Below are positions 26,181-34,532 of a DNA stretch of 64,000 nucleotides, piece by piece. This DNA comes from Acidobacteriota bacterium (GTDB lineage: Bacteria; Acidobacteriota; Terriglobia; Bryobacterales; Bryobacteraceae). The stretch covers positions 186,001-250,000 of the forward strand of contig JACTMJ010000017.1 in assembly GCA_014584705.1 (NCBI GenBank), written 5' to 3'. The notes under the pieces are model-generated. The model was not told the origin of the DNA, did not search any database, and saw only the letters and a list, made by a program, of their open reading frames with translations. The translations under genes were made by a program, and so were the position numbers. The first letter of the stretch is position 1. Each line of letters begins with the position of its first letter.

Positions 26181-27497
26181 ATGGAATTTTTCGAGAGTTT
26201 CTGGTGGCTGCTGGTCCTGCTTGGGGTGATGATCATCATCCACGAGTTGGGGCACTATTGGGCGGCCGTGCTGTGCGATGTGAAGGTGGACGTCTTCAGC
26301 GTGGGTTTCGGCCCGCGGCTGTTCGGCTTCAAGCGCGGTGAGACCGATTTTCGATTCTCCGCCATCCTTTTCGGCGGCTACGTCAAGATGACCGGCGAGC
26401 AACCGGGAGAAGGGCCGTCTGAAGACCCCCGGGCGTTTTCCAACAAACCCAGGTGGCAGCGGCTGATTATCGTCTTCGCGGGGCCGCTCATGAATGTCAT
26501 TCTGGCGGTGGCACTGCTCACCGGCCTGTACATGGTGCGATATTACAAGCCGTCGGATTCCTACATGCAGGCGGTGATTGGCTGGGTGGACCAGGGATCG
26601 CCGGCGGCACTGGCGGGAATCCAGAAAGGCGACCGCGTCATCGAGATCGAGGGCCGCAAGAACCCCAGTTGGGACGACCTTAAGGAAGCTGAGAGCTTCA
26701 ATGCGAACCGGGCGATTTCCGTTACCGTTCAACGCGGCGGAGGAACGCTGAAGACGACCCTTACCCCTGGGCTCGACGAACAGTTGGGCATCGGCACGGC
26801 GGGCTGGCGGGAGGATAACGACGTCGAGGTGGGTTCCGTTCGCGAGGGCTCGGCGGCGGAAAAGGCGGGGCTCGAAGCGGGAGACGTGATTGTTTCGGCC
26901 AACGGGACACCGATCCGTTCAAGCTACGGCTTGCCGAAACTGGTGGAGGAGAACAAGGGGAACCCGATCCAGGTGGTCTATGAGCGCGACGGCGTCCGGA
27001 AAACGACCACGGTGACGCCTACCATCGAATCCGTGAACGGGAAGAACCGCTGGATGATGGGGGTTGCTATTTCGCCGAAGCGGGAGAAGACGAGCCTTGG
27101 CTTCGCGGCCGCTCTCGGCCTGTCTCTCGAAACGAACGCCCGATATGCCACGGTGATCCTGCGATTCTTCCGCGGATTGGTGGAGCGGCGAATGTCGCCG
27201 AAATCGCTTGAAGGCCCGATCGGCATTGCCCGTATGTCCCGCAGTGCCGCGCATCAGGGAGTGCTGGAATTTGCCTTGCTCATGGCGATGGTGAGCCTCA
27301 ATCTCGCCGTGGTCAACCTCCTGCCCATCCCGGTTCTGGATGGCGGAATGATTTTTCTGCTGCTGATTGAGATGGCCGTGCGCCGCGATCTTTCTCTTCA
27401 GATCAAAGAAATGATGTTCCGCGTCGGCTTTGTTTTTCTGCTGGCCGTGATGGTCTTTGTGCTTTACAACGACATCGCGAAAACGGCCGGGGGTTAG
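26181..27497 (+). CDS. rseP: RseP-type site-2 membrane protease
   Basis: A 438-residue intramembrane zinc protease that cuts anti-sigma factors or signal-peptide remnants. The zinc motif HELGH is at residues 21-25 inside the first helix. The third zinc ligand lies in NLLPIPVLDGG near residue 395. Two PDZ domains lie between (GSPAALAGIQKGDRVIEIEG and GSAAEKAGLEAGDVIVSANG). GGAG stands two bases before the ATG chosen. An earlier in-frame start at 26124 would add 19 residues before the catalytic helix. It is downstream of dxr and followed by a hairpin terminator. Confidence 0.94.
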   Translation: MEFFESFWWLLVLLGVMIIIHELGHYWAAVLCDVKVDVFSVGFGPRLFGFKRGETDFRFSAILFGGYVKMTGEQPGEGPSEDPRAFSNKPRWQRLIIVFAGPLMNVILAVALLTGLYMVRYYKPSDSYMQAVIGWVDQGSPAALAGIQKGDRVIEIEGRKNPSWDDLKEAESFNANRAISVTVQRGGGTLKTTLTPGLDEQLGIGTAGWREDNDVEVGSVREGSAAEKAGLEAGDVIVSANGTPIRSSYGLPKLVEENKGNPIQVVYERDGVRKTTTVTPTIESVNGKNRWMMGVAISPKREKTSLGFAAALGLSLETNARYATVILRFFRGLVERRMSPKSLEGPIGIARMSRSAAHQGVLEFALLMAMVSLNLAVVNLLPIPVLDGGMIFLLLIEMAVRRDLSLQIKEMMFRVGFVFLLAVMVFVLYNDIAKTAGG

Positions 27498-27529
27498 CGG
27501 CAGCGGTTGGCGATTTTGCCCATTTCTAT

Positions 27530-27565
27530 CCGGCCTCCGTCGTTGCGCGGAGGCCGGTCGCATTT
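27530..27565 (+). terminator. Hairpin terminator after rseP
   Basis: A perfect 10-bp stem (CCGGCCTCCG at 27530-27539 with CGGAGGCCGG at 27548-27557), an eight-base loop, and TCGCATTTT after it. The T tract is weak but the position between two genes fits. Confidence 0.6.
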
Positions 27566-27599
27566 TGCGGGGCATGCCGCTTCCGTCACAATGGAAGGT

Positions 27600-28184
27600 A
27601 TGTTCTTCCGTGCCGGATCCCGGTTTGCCCTTCTTGCCGCAGTCCTTTCGCTGCCCCTGGCGGCTCAAATGCGGCCGGTCGAACTGGGCTTCAAAGCCGG
27701 AGTCCCGCTGAGCGAACTGGCCAACGTGAAGGGTGCGGATGCCGCGAGCGGGGACGATTCGCTTCCCTTTACGGCGGGCGGCCTCTTACAGTTAAACCTT
27801 CCGATCGGCTTCGCCATCGAGGCCAATGTCCTCTATAAGCGACCGGGTTACGAGCTGGGGAGCATCCGATCGCGCAGTTCCCAGTGGGAGTTCCCGATCC
27901 TTCTCAAGGGATATCCTCTCGGCCGCAATCCGGTGATTCAGCCCTATACCGGGGCTGGAATCTCCTTTCGGCACACCAGTACCTCGGGCGAGGGTGAGGG
28001 TGGCGGAGACCGCGGGCTGGTCCTGGCCGCGGGTGTGCGCAATGGCCCAGGGCGTATCAAGATTTCGCCCGAGCTTCGCTATACCCGCTGGTTTGGCTCC
28101 ACGAGGCTGTTTGACGGGCTTACCGGCGGTCGGGCGGAAACGGGAAAGAATCAACTGGAAGTCCTGGTCGGTGTGACTTTCTGA
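27600..28184 (+). CDS. Outer-membrane beta-barrel protein
   Basis: A 194-residue exported protein. After the signal peptide (MFFRAGSRFALLAAVLSLPLAAQ) come alternating strands (PVELGFKAGVPLSEL, GGLLQLNLPIGFAIEANVLY, YKRPGYEL, WEFPILLKGYPL, PYTGAGISFRH) ending LEVLVGVTF with terminal Phe. This is the eight-stranded OmpA/OmpX or PorT-like size class. Two ATGs nine bases apart are possible starts (27591, 27600); the later one sits seven bases after CACAAT. No partner is adjacent. Confidence 0.75.
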   Translation: MFFRAGSRFALLAAVLSLPLAAQMRPVELGFKAGVPLSELANVKGADAASGDDSLPFTAGGLLQLNLPIGFAIEANVLYKRPGYELGSIRSRSSQWEFPILLKGYPLGRNPVIQPYTGAGISFRHTSTSGEGEGGGDRGLVLAAGVRNGPGRIKISPELRYTRWFGSTRLFDGLTGGRAETGKNQLEVLVGVTF

Positions 28185-28219
28185 ACATTTTCTATCTATC
28201 TTGTTCAATCCAGTAGTTT

Positions 28220-28249
28220 TTGACCGTGTTTGCGAAACTTGAGTACAAT
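28220..28249 (+). promoter_or_regulatory. Sigma-70 promoter of the rpmH cluster
   Basis: TTGACC (28220-28225), 18-base spacer, TACAAT (28244-28249). The leader before rpmH would be about 85 bases and contains a small hairpin, TGGCC ATAAC GGCC, near 28308. Confidence 0.65.
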
Positions 28250-28340
28250 GAGAGTTTGTCTTCCCGCGTAATCTGATCGTGGGCAAGCCACGTGATTACA
28301 CCGGATCCTGGCCATAACGGCCGGAAGCAGCGAGGAAAGA

Positions 28341-28511
28341 ATGCCGAAGCGTACGTTTCAGCCCAATAACCGCAAGCGCGCCAAGACGCACGGATTCCGT
28401 GCACGGATGGCCACGAAGAATGGTCGTGCCGTATTGGCTCGCCGCCGTGCCCGCGGGCGCTGGAAGCTCACCGTGAGCGATGAGCGCGCCGTGCAGCGGT
28501 CACTCTACTAG
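28341..28511 (+). CDS. rpmH: 50S ribosomal protein L34
   Basis: A 56-residue, strongly basic ribosomal protein. The start [20 protein letters not shown] and the end [11 protein letters not shown] frame the usual [19 protein letters not shown]. It is somewhat longer than the 44-46 residues of E. coli-type L34 because of the C-terminal extension, as in several other phyla. AGGAAAGA precedes the ATG. It heads the rpmH-rnpA-yidD-yidC-jag-mnmE cluster and overlaps the earliest possible rnpA start. Confidence 0.96.
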   Translation: MPKRTFQPNNRKRAKTHGFRARMATKNGRAVLARRRARGRWKLTVSDERAVQRSLY

Positions 28512-28902
28512 CCCGAAGGAATTCTTTACGCCAAACGATTCCCCTGTGGTCCGTTTCCCCTTCGGCCCGGACCGCAGAATCCAGAAGAGCAAAGAATACC
28601 GTCTGGTCTACGACACCGGGCGCAAGGTTCCGAAAGCGAACTTCGTCGCCTTCTGCCTCCGGCGCTCCGATGACGAACCGACGCGGGTTGGTTTCACCAC
28701 CCCCCGCGCTTTGGGCAAGGCGGTCATTCGTAACCGGGTTCGCCGCCGCATCCGGGAAGCGGTGCGGCTGAATCTTTGGAGGCTTCCCTCCGGGTGGAGT
28801 CTGGTTTTCAATCCACGCCGGGTGGCGGCGAATCGGCCGTTCTCCGAGATTGTGGCGGAAGTGGAACAGGTGTTGGCACGATGCGCCGCTTCGTCATCCT
28901 GA
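28480..28902 (+). CDS. rnpA: Ribonuclease P protein component
   Basis: The protein partner of the RNase P ribozyme in tRNA 5'-end maturation. The core is clear: [20 protein letters not shown], then [19 protein letters not shown], then the RNR motif [19 protein letters not shown] that binds the catalytic RNA. With the ATG at 28480 the protein has 140 residues and overlaps rpmH by 32 bases. A GTG at 28548 would start closer to the conserved part (117 residues). The choice is open. It overlaps yidD by 22 bases at the other end. Confidence 0.93.
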   Translation: MSAPCSGHSTSPKEFFTPNDSPVVRFPFGPDRRIQKSKEYRLVYDTGRKVPKANFVAFCLRRSDDEPTRVGFTTPRALGKAVIRNRVRRRIREAVRLNLWRLPSGWSLVFNPRRVAANRPFSEIVAEVEQVLARCAASSS

Positions 28903-29180
28903 TCCTGACAGGCTATAAGCGCTACGTTTCGCCACTCCTCCCCGCCGCGTGCCGTTTTCATCCGACCTGCTCGGAGTACATGAGAGAGGCCGTGGAAACC
29001 TGGGGTGTTGGTCGGGGAGTGTGGCTCGGGACGAAGCGGCTCGCCCGTTGCCAGCCGTTCTGCGCGGGTGGATTTGACCCGGTGCCGCGGCCCAATGGTT
29101 CCGGCGAGCGGCCGGGCGGGGCTGGGGGAAGCCCACAGCCCTCCCGAGGGCCTGAGGCGCGCGGAAGCGCCCAGGGCTGA
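28881..29180 (+). CDS. yidD: YidD membrane protein insertion efficiency factor
   Basis: A 99-residue small protein, with an amphipathic start ([20 protein letters not shown]), then the family core AACRFHPTCSEYMREAVETW (Cys24, Cys30) and RLARCQPFCAGGFDPVP. It helps YidC-dependent insertion and acts at the inner membrane. The part after residue 70 is a Gly/Pro/Ser-rich tail of about 30 residues that most family members lack. Its ATG lies inside rnpA, 22 bases before the rnpA stop, so the two are coupled. yidC follows 23 bases later. Confidence 0.93.
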   Translation: MRRFVILILTGYKRYVSPLLPAACRFHPTCSEYMREAVETWGVGRGVWLGTKRLARCQPFCAGGFDPVPRPNGSGERPGGAGGSPQPSRGPEARGSAQG

Positions 29181-29203
29181 ACCGAGGGTTCTGAGTACTT
29201 GAA

Positions 29204-31018
29204 ATGGCAGACGAAATCACACCGCAATCGCCCAAGAGCAACGGGAACAAACCCACCGGAGAAATCTCAATCGAACGGCGCATGCTGCTTGCGCTGGTGC
29301 TAATGGGTGCGGTCTTAATCGGAAGCCAGTATCTGTTTAAGGCGTTTTCTCCGGCCGAAGCCCCTAAGGAAACTCCAGCGGCCAGCCAGACGGCCAGCCC
29401 CGCATCCACCCCGGGAACTCCGCAAACGACCGATACGAAGACCCCGGATGCGAAAGCGACGGGGGATGGCGCGACCGCGACACCCGCTCCGGCGGCACAG
29501 GCATCCGCAACGCCGGCCGCCCCAGGCGCGGGAACAGTGAAGGCGGACGCGGAGCAGCGCTTCACCATCGAGACGAAAACGTCAAAGATCGTGTTCTCCA
29601 ATCGCGGCGCCGTCGTGGAGCACTGGATCCTGAAGGGGTTCCACACCGCGGACGGGCACCCGCTCGAACTCGTGAATGAGGCGTCGTTCAGCAAGATCGG
29701 CAAGCCCTTCGCGTTGCAGATCCGGGGCCAGAAACCGCCCGTCGCGCCCAATGGCGCTCTCTATGTCGCGAAGGTCGGCGACGGCGGCAATTCGATTGAT
29801 TTTGAATACGCCGAGAATGGCTGGGTCTTTCGCAAGCATTTCTCCTTCCCCGAAGATGGCTTTGTCGCTCAGGTAAGCAGCGAGGTTCTGAATGGCCAGA
29901 CGCCGGTGCCGCACCTGCTGATGTGGCGAGGCGGATTTGGCGACCCCAGCGTGGACAAGCGCTACGATTTCCAGCACGCCGCTTTCTTTGACCGGTCCCG
30001 AGGCAAGCTGGAGCTCAAGTCCGCGGGCGATGCCAAGGACGGCACGCTCTCCCTTTCCGGCGTTTACACTTTCGCCGGAATCGAAGACAAGTACTTCGCC
30101 GCGGTGTTCCTGCCCGGAGCGGACAATGCGGACGCCGGCCGGTCCATCGAAGCGGATGTTTACGCGGATTCCGTCCCCTACAATGGCGACGCCGAGGAAC
30201 AGAGCTACGTCGGTGTTGGCGTCGGCGGTGGAGGGCAGAATGCCTTCCGCTTGTTCGTCGGCCCGAAGAACCGCCACATTCTTAAGGCGGTTAACGCGAA
30301 GATGGTGGATCTGGTGGATTTCGGCTGGTTCTTCTTTATCGCCGAGCCGCTCTTTATCGCGCTGAACTGGCTTACCGCAAACTATCTGCACAATTTCGGC
30401 TGGTCAATCATTGTCCTCACCATCGCCATCAACTTCGTGACCCTTCCGCTGAAGATCACCAGCATGAAGAGCATGAAGAAGATGCAGCGGCTGCAACCGG
30501 AGATCCAGGCGATCAACGACCGGTACAAGGGCGTCAGCATGCGGGACCCGCGCGCCCAGCAGAAGAACCAGGAAGTGATGGCGCTCTACCAGAAGAACGG
30601 CGTGAACCCGGCGGCGGGCTGCGTTCCGATGCTCCTGCAAATCCCGTTTTTCTTCGCGTTCTACCAGATGCTCTCCGTCGCCATTGAGCTGCGGGGCGCG
30701 TCCTGGCTGTGGGTGAGCGACCTCTCCCGTCCCGAAACGTTCGCGATTCGCCTCCTGCCCCTCGCGATGGTGGTTTCCCAGATATTCATGCAACGGCTGA
30801 CGCCCACGCCTTCGAGCGACCCCACCCAGAAAATGATGATGACCACGATGCCCCTGGTCTTCGGCGTGATCTTCTGGTGGGCGTCGAGCGGACTGGTATT
30901 ATATTGGCTTACCAGCAATCTGATCGGCATCGTCCAGCAGTTGTTCATTAACAAGTTCACGGAAAACAGTGCGCTGGTGCCGGTGGTTGTCGATACCAAA
31001 TCCAAGCGCAGGAAATGA
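29204..31018 (+). CDS. yidC: Membrane protein insertase YidC
   Basis: A 604-residue inner-membrane insertase. The first helix (MLLALVLMGAVLIGSQYLF) is followed by an Ala/Pro/Thr-rich linker (about residues 48-110), a large periplasmic beta domain to about residue 360, and the conserved 60KD_IMP core with five helices (DFGWFFFIAEPLFIALNWLT; FGWSIIVLTIAINFVTLPLK; GCVPMLLQIPFFFAFYQMLS). This is the Gram-negative two-domain form. It belongs to the rpmH cluster and is followed six bases later by jag. Confidence 0.96.
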   Translation: MADEITPQSPKSNGNKPTGEISIERRMLLALVLMGAVLIGSQYLFKAFSPAEAPKETPAASQTASPASTPGTPQTTDTKTPDAKATGDGATATPAPAAQASATPAAPGAGTVKADAEQRFTIETKTSKIVFSNRGAVVEHWILKGFHTADGHPLELVNEASFSKIGKPFALQIRGQKPPVAPNGALYVAKVGDGGNSIDFEYAENGWVFRKHFSFPEDGFVAQVSSEVLNGQTPVPHLLMWRGGFGDPSVDKRYDFQHAAFFDRSRGKLELKSAGDAKDGTLSLSGVYTFAGIEDKYFAAVFLPGADNADAGRSIEADVYADSVPYNGDAEEQSYVGVGVGGGGQNAFRLFVGPKNRHILKAVNAKMVDLVDFGWFFFIAEPLFIALNWLTANYLHNFGWSIIVLTIAINFVTLPLKITSMKSMKKMQRLQPEIQAINDRYKGVSMRDPRAQQKNQEVMALYQKNGVNPAAGCVPMLLQIPFFFAFYQMLSVAIELRGASWLWVSDLSRPETFAIRLLPLAMVVSQIFMQRLTPTPSSDPTQKMMMTTMPLVFGVIFWWASSGLVLYWLTSNLIGIVQQLFINKFTENSALVPVVVDTKSKRRK

Positions 31019-31024
31019 GCACGC

Positions 31025-31723
31025 GTGCCCGATACCAAGTACACGGTGGAACATCACGGAAAGCAGATCTCGGAGTTTCTCTCCACCCTCATTGAGAATG
31101 CGGGTTTCGATCTGGAATTTACCGTGGCATCGCCCGCCCACATCGATCCGGAGTTCGAACATCCTGACCTGAAGGTGGAGTTCAAGGGCCGCGACAGCGA
31201 CCTGCTGCTCGCCAATAAGGCGGAGACGCTGCTGGCTCTTGAGCTGCTCACGCTGGAAGTGGTGGGCGTACCCGGCGACGAACATTCGCGCATTGCGTTC
31301 GATTGCGAGAACTACCGCTATCTGAGAATGCAGGAACTGCGAATGACCGCGCAGGCGGCGGCGGACCGTGTTCTGGAGACGGGCAAGCCGTTTACGTTCA
31401 ACCCGCTGAATAGCCGGGAGCGCCGCATCATCCATCTGGCGCTGCGCAACCGGGAAGATGTGCGCTCCGAGAGCGCTTCCAGCCTCCACGGGCGCTACGT
31501 GGTGATTTACCCCGTCGCGATGGCAACCCCGGCGGAACCGCCACCACCGCCCGGCCCATTTCGTCCTGCCGGTGGGGGCCGGGAGAGCGCACCACCCTCC
31601 CGCGGTTTTGACCGTCGCGGAGACGGAAGGCGCGGTGAGGGACGCGGCGGTTCGTCGGATCGGCCGCGTTCCAATCGCGGAGACCGCCCCCACGGCGGGC
31701 GCGGACCCCGCCGCTCCGGTTAG
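31025..31723 (+). CDS. jag: KH-R3H RNA-binding protein (Jag/KhpB) with RGG-rich tail
   Basis: A 232-residue RNA-binding protein starting with GTG, six bases after yidC. A KH-like domain (about residues 10-85, [20 protein letters not shown]) precedes an R3H domain with [20 protein letters not shown] (about 123-142). The separate Jag_N domain of Firmicutes is absent. From about residue 160 the chain becomes Pro-rich and then Arg/Gly/Asp-rich ([15 protein letters not shown]). The location between yidC and mnmE is the standard one for jag. Confidence 0.9.
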   Translation: MPDTKYTVEHHGKQISEFLSTLIENAGFDLEFTVASPAHIDPEFEHPDLKVEFKGRDSDLLLANKAETLLALELLTLEVVGVPGDEHSRIAFDCENYRYLRMQELRMTAQAAADRVLETGKPFTFNPLNSRERRIIHLALRNREDVRSESASSLHGRYVVIYPVAMATPAEPPPPPGPFRPAGGGRESAPPSRGFDRRGDGRRGEGRGGSSDRPRSNRGDRPHGGRGPRRSG

Positions 31724-31736
31724 CCCGCATAGTTCC

Positions 31737-33122
31737 GTGAATTTGCGCGATACCATTGTCGCCCTGGCAACTCCCCCCGGCCGTGCCGGACTGGGCGTGG
31801 TGCGCATTTCCGGCGCGCGCGCCCGTGAGATCGCGAGTTCCATTCTGGTGAGGCAAGATGGCGCACCGCCCCGCTTGCGGCCGTGGAGATCTTCGCTTGC
31901 CATCCTGCGCGACCGTGACGGCGCGAAGGTGGATGAAGTGTTGGTCAGCTTCTTCGCCGCACCGCACTCCTTCACGGCGGAAGATGTGGTGGAGGTTTCA
32001 TGCCACGGGTCGCCCGTGATCCTGCGTTTCTGTGTAGAGGCGGCGATTGCTTCCGGCGCGCGCATGGCCGAACCGGGCGAGTTCACGCTGCGCGCCTTCG
32101 CGAACGGGCGCATCGATTTGCCACGTGCGGAAGCCGTTCGCGACCTCATTGAGGCCACGACGCTGTATCAGGCGAAGGTGGCTGCCCAGCAGGCCGACGG
32201 GTCTCTTGCTCTCTCCCTCGCGCCGCTCAAACAGCAACTGCTCGATCTGGTGGCCATCCTGGAAGCGGGCATCGACTTCGCGGAGGACGCGACCAGCGAA
32301 ATCGATATCCCGGAGACCGACGACATCCTGCCGGTGATCGATGCCGTCCTGGCGGGAATTCAACGCTTGGTGGGCAGCTATTCCTATGGCCGCTACGTTC
32401 ACGAAGGGTTCGCCCTCGCCATCATCGGACGGCCGAACGTAGGCAAGAGCAGCTTGTTCAACGCGCTGCTCGAGCAGGACCGCGCCATTGTTACGGAGAT
32501 TCCCGGCACCACAAGAGATCTCGTGACGGAGAACGCCGCCATTGCGGGAATCCCGGTTCGTCTGATCGATACGGCGGGTATCCGGGCGAGCGAAGACCGG
32601 ATCGAGGCGCTGGGCATTGAACGTAGCTATAGCGCGCTTGCCGATGCGGACCTGGTTCTGCTCGTGCTCGACCTTTCGCAACCAGTAACCCCGGAGGATG
32701 AGGCGCTGTTTGAGCGCGTCCGCAATTCCGGATTGCATCTGGTGGTAGGGAACAAGTGCGATCTGCCCTGCCTCGCGGGTCCGACGGAAGCGTTGGAGCG
32801 ATTCGGAAAGGTTCAGGCCGTTTCCGCCCGGCAGGGCGATGGCCTGGCGGCGCTGCGGGAGGCGATTCTAGCCGCGCTCGCGCCCGCGCAAGGCATCCCT
32901 CCGCAATCGAGCATGGTCACCAACGCCCGCCATGCGGGCTTGCTGCGGGAGTGTGCCGCCGCGCTCGAAAAAGCGCGCGAAACCCAACTTGCGCACAGAA
33001 CTCACGAACTCCTGCTCTCCGACCTCTACGATGCTCTGGACCCCATTGACGCGATCACCGGGGGCACCACCGCCGACGATATCCTGCATCGGATCTTCAA
33101 CACGTTCTGCATCGGCAAATAG
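31737..33122 (+). CDS. mnmE: tRNA modification GTPase MnmE
   Basis: A 461-residue GTPase that with MnmG makes the 5-carboxymethylaminomethyl modification of wobble uridine. The N-terminal folate-binding domain begins [20 protein letters not shown]. The G domain has GRPNVGKSS (residues 231-239), [29 protein letters not shown] and NKCD. The C-terminus ends in the family FCIGK with the catalytic Cys. I chose the GTG at 31737 because the conserved N-terminus begins there; the open frame further upstream overlaps jag. It is convergent with the NtrX-like gene. Confidence 0.96.
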   Translation: MNLRDTIVALATPPGRAGLGVVRISGARAREIASSILVRQDGAPPRLRPWRSSLAILRDRDGAKVDEVLVSFFAAPHSFTAEDVVEVSCHGSPVILRFCVEAAIASGARMAEPGEFTLRAFANGRIDLPRAEAVRDLIEATTLYQAKVAAQQADGSLALSLAPLKQQLLDLVAILEAGIDFAEDATSEIDIPETDDILPVIDAVLAGIQRLVGSYSYGRYVHEGFALAIIGRPNVGKSSLFNALLEQDRAIVTEIPGTTRDLVTENAAIAGIPVRLIDTAGIRASEDRIEALGIERSYSALADADLVLLVLDLSQPVTPEDEALFERVRNSGLHLVVGNKCDLPCLAGPTEALERFGKVQAVSARQGDGLAALREAILAALAPAQGIPPQSSMVTNARHAGLLRECAAALEKARETQLAHRTHELLLSDLYDALDPIDAITGGTTADDILHRIFNTFCIGK

Positions 33123-33167
33123 CCCGCTCCGAAGTAGGAGATCTTCGCCGCCGATGGCGTCAAAGGC

Positions 33168-34532
33168 TCAGTTCTCTTTCGGCGCGATCCCCAGGGAGCG
33201 CATCTTGCGGTACAGATTGCTGCGTTCGAGGCCCAGAAGTTCCGCCGTGCGGGACACGTTTCCGCCGGTTTCTTCCAGCTTCTTGAGGATATATTCCCGT
33301 TCGACGGTCGTGCGCACTTCCTGCAGGCTCCCCACGAAGCGGTCCGCGTGAGGGTCTGAGCGGCGGCCCTTGTCGAGCGGCAGGTGTCGCGCTTCCACCT
33401 CGCTGCCAGGGTGCAGAATCGCGATTCGCTCCATCAGGTTTCGCAACTCCCGCACGTTCCCCGGCCACGCTTGATTCAGAAGGATTTCGAGCGCTTCCTG
33501 GCTCAATTTCTTGGGCTTGCGGCCGTATGCCAGAGTGAACTCATTCAGGAAAAAGTCGCAGAGAGCCGGGATATCCTCCCTGCGTTCCCGCAAAGGGGGC
33601 ATCACAAAGGGGATCACGTTCAGCCGGTAGAAGAGATCCTCCCGGAAGTTCCCTCGCTCAATCTCTTTCTCCAGGTCCTTATTCGTGGAGGCGATCACGC
33701 GGACGTCCACATCCACCGCTTCATTCGCGCCGAGGGGCTCGATGCGCTGTTCGTCGAGCACGCGCAGCACTTTGGCCTGAGTGCGCAGGCTCATGTCCCC
33801 CACCTCATCGAGGAACAGAGTTCCTCCGTTGGCTCGCTCGAACTTGCCCGCCTTCACGTCATGAGGCGGTGGCAGACCGCGATTGCGTTCGCCGAAGAGT
33901 TCGCTCTCGATCATGTCCTCAGGGATGGCGGCGCAGTTCAGTTCGATAAACGGTTTCCCCACGCGCTCGCTCAAAGCGTGCAGCGCGCGTGCCACCAGTT
34001 CCTTGCCCACGCCGCTCTCGCCATAAATCAGAACCCGGCCGTTCGTGGCAGCCATTAGCTGGAGTTGCTGGCGAACCGCCTTCATCGGAATGCTATCGCC
34101 GATGATCGTATAGCGCGATTGCTCCTCGTCGCGCAGTTGCCGGTTCTCCCGCTCCAGTTGGCGCATCTGGAAGGCGTTCTTCACGGCCACCATCACCTTC
34201 TCCAGCGTGAGCGGCTTTTCGAGGAAATCGAACGCGCCGAACTTGGTGGCCCTCACCGCGCTCTCAATGGTTCCGTGGCCGGAGATCATGAGAACCAGAG
34301 GGCGTCTGGACGGCGGAAGCTTCTGGATCTCCAACAGCGTTTCCAGTCCGTCGATGCCAGGCAGCCAGATATCGAGCAGAACCAGCGCGAACGGTTCTTC
34401 TTCCAGGATGCGCAGGCACTCTTCCCCTGATTCGGCGACGCGGCATAAATAGCCTTCATCTTCGAGAACGCCGGAGAGAGTCGAGCGAATGGCCGCTTCG
34501 TCGTCGACGATCAGGATTCCCCGTTCGCTCAT
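33168..34532 (-). CDS. NtrX-like AAA+ response regulator with altered GAFTGA loop
   Basis: A 454-residue regulator. The receiver domain has Asp10, Asp11, phospho-acceptor Asp54, Ser84 and Lys106. The AAA+ domain carries Walker A GESGVGKE (171-178), Walker B GGTLFLDEVGD and the GNVRELRN sensor II region. A Fis-type helix-turn-helix closes it (GGNVSRTAELLGLERSNLYR). At residues 218-223, where sigma-54 activators have GAFTGA, the chain reads RGLPPP with the same spacing to ELFG and to AGKFERA. The ATG overlaps the kinase stop by four bases (ATGA). It is probably phosphorylated by that kinase. Confidence 0.92.
   Translation of the reverse strand: MSERGILIVDDEAAIRSTLSGVLEDEGYLCRVAESGEECLRILEEEPFALVLLDIWLPGIDGLETLLEIQKLPPSRRPLVLMISGHGTIESAVRATKFGAFDFLEKPLTLEKVMVAVKNAFQMRQLERENRQLRDEEQSRYTIIGDSIPMKAVRQQLQLMAATNGRVLIYGESGVGKELVARALHALSERVGKPFIELNCAAIPEDMIESELFGERNRGLPPPHDVKAGKFERANGGTLFLDEVGDMSLRTQAKVLRVLDEQRIEPLGANEAVDVDVRVIASTNKDLEKEIERGNFREDLFYRLNVIPFVMPPLRERREDIPALCDFFLNEFTLAYGRKPKKLSQEALEILLNQAWPGNVRELRNLMERIAILHPGSEVEARHLPLDKGRRSDPHADRFVGSLQEVRTTVEREYILKKLEETGGNVSRTAELLGLERSNLYRKMRSLGIAPKEN

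Noticed and set aside
28300..28340. SRP-RNA-like bases (GGAAGCAGC) in the rpmH leader
   Set aside because: The small hairpin and motif resemble helix 8 of 4.5S RNA, but the surrounding helix is too short and the position directly in front of rpmH fits a leader, not an RNA gene.
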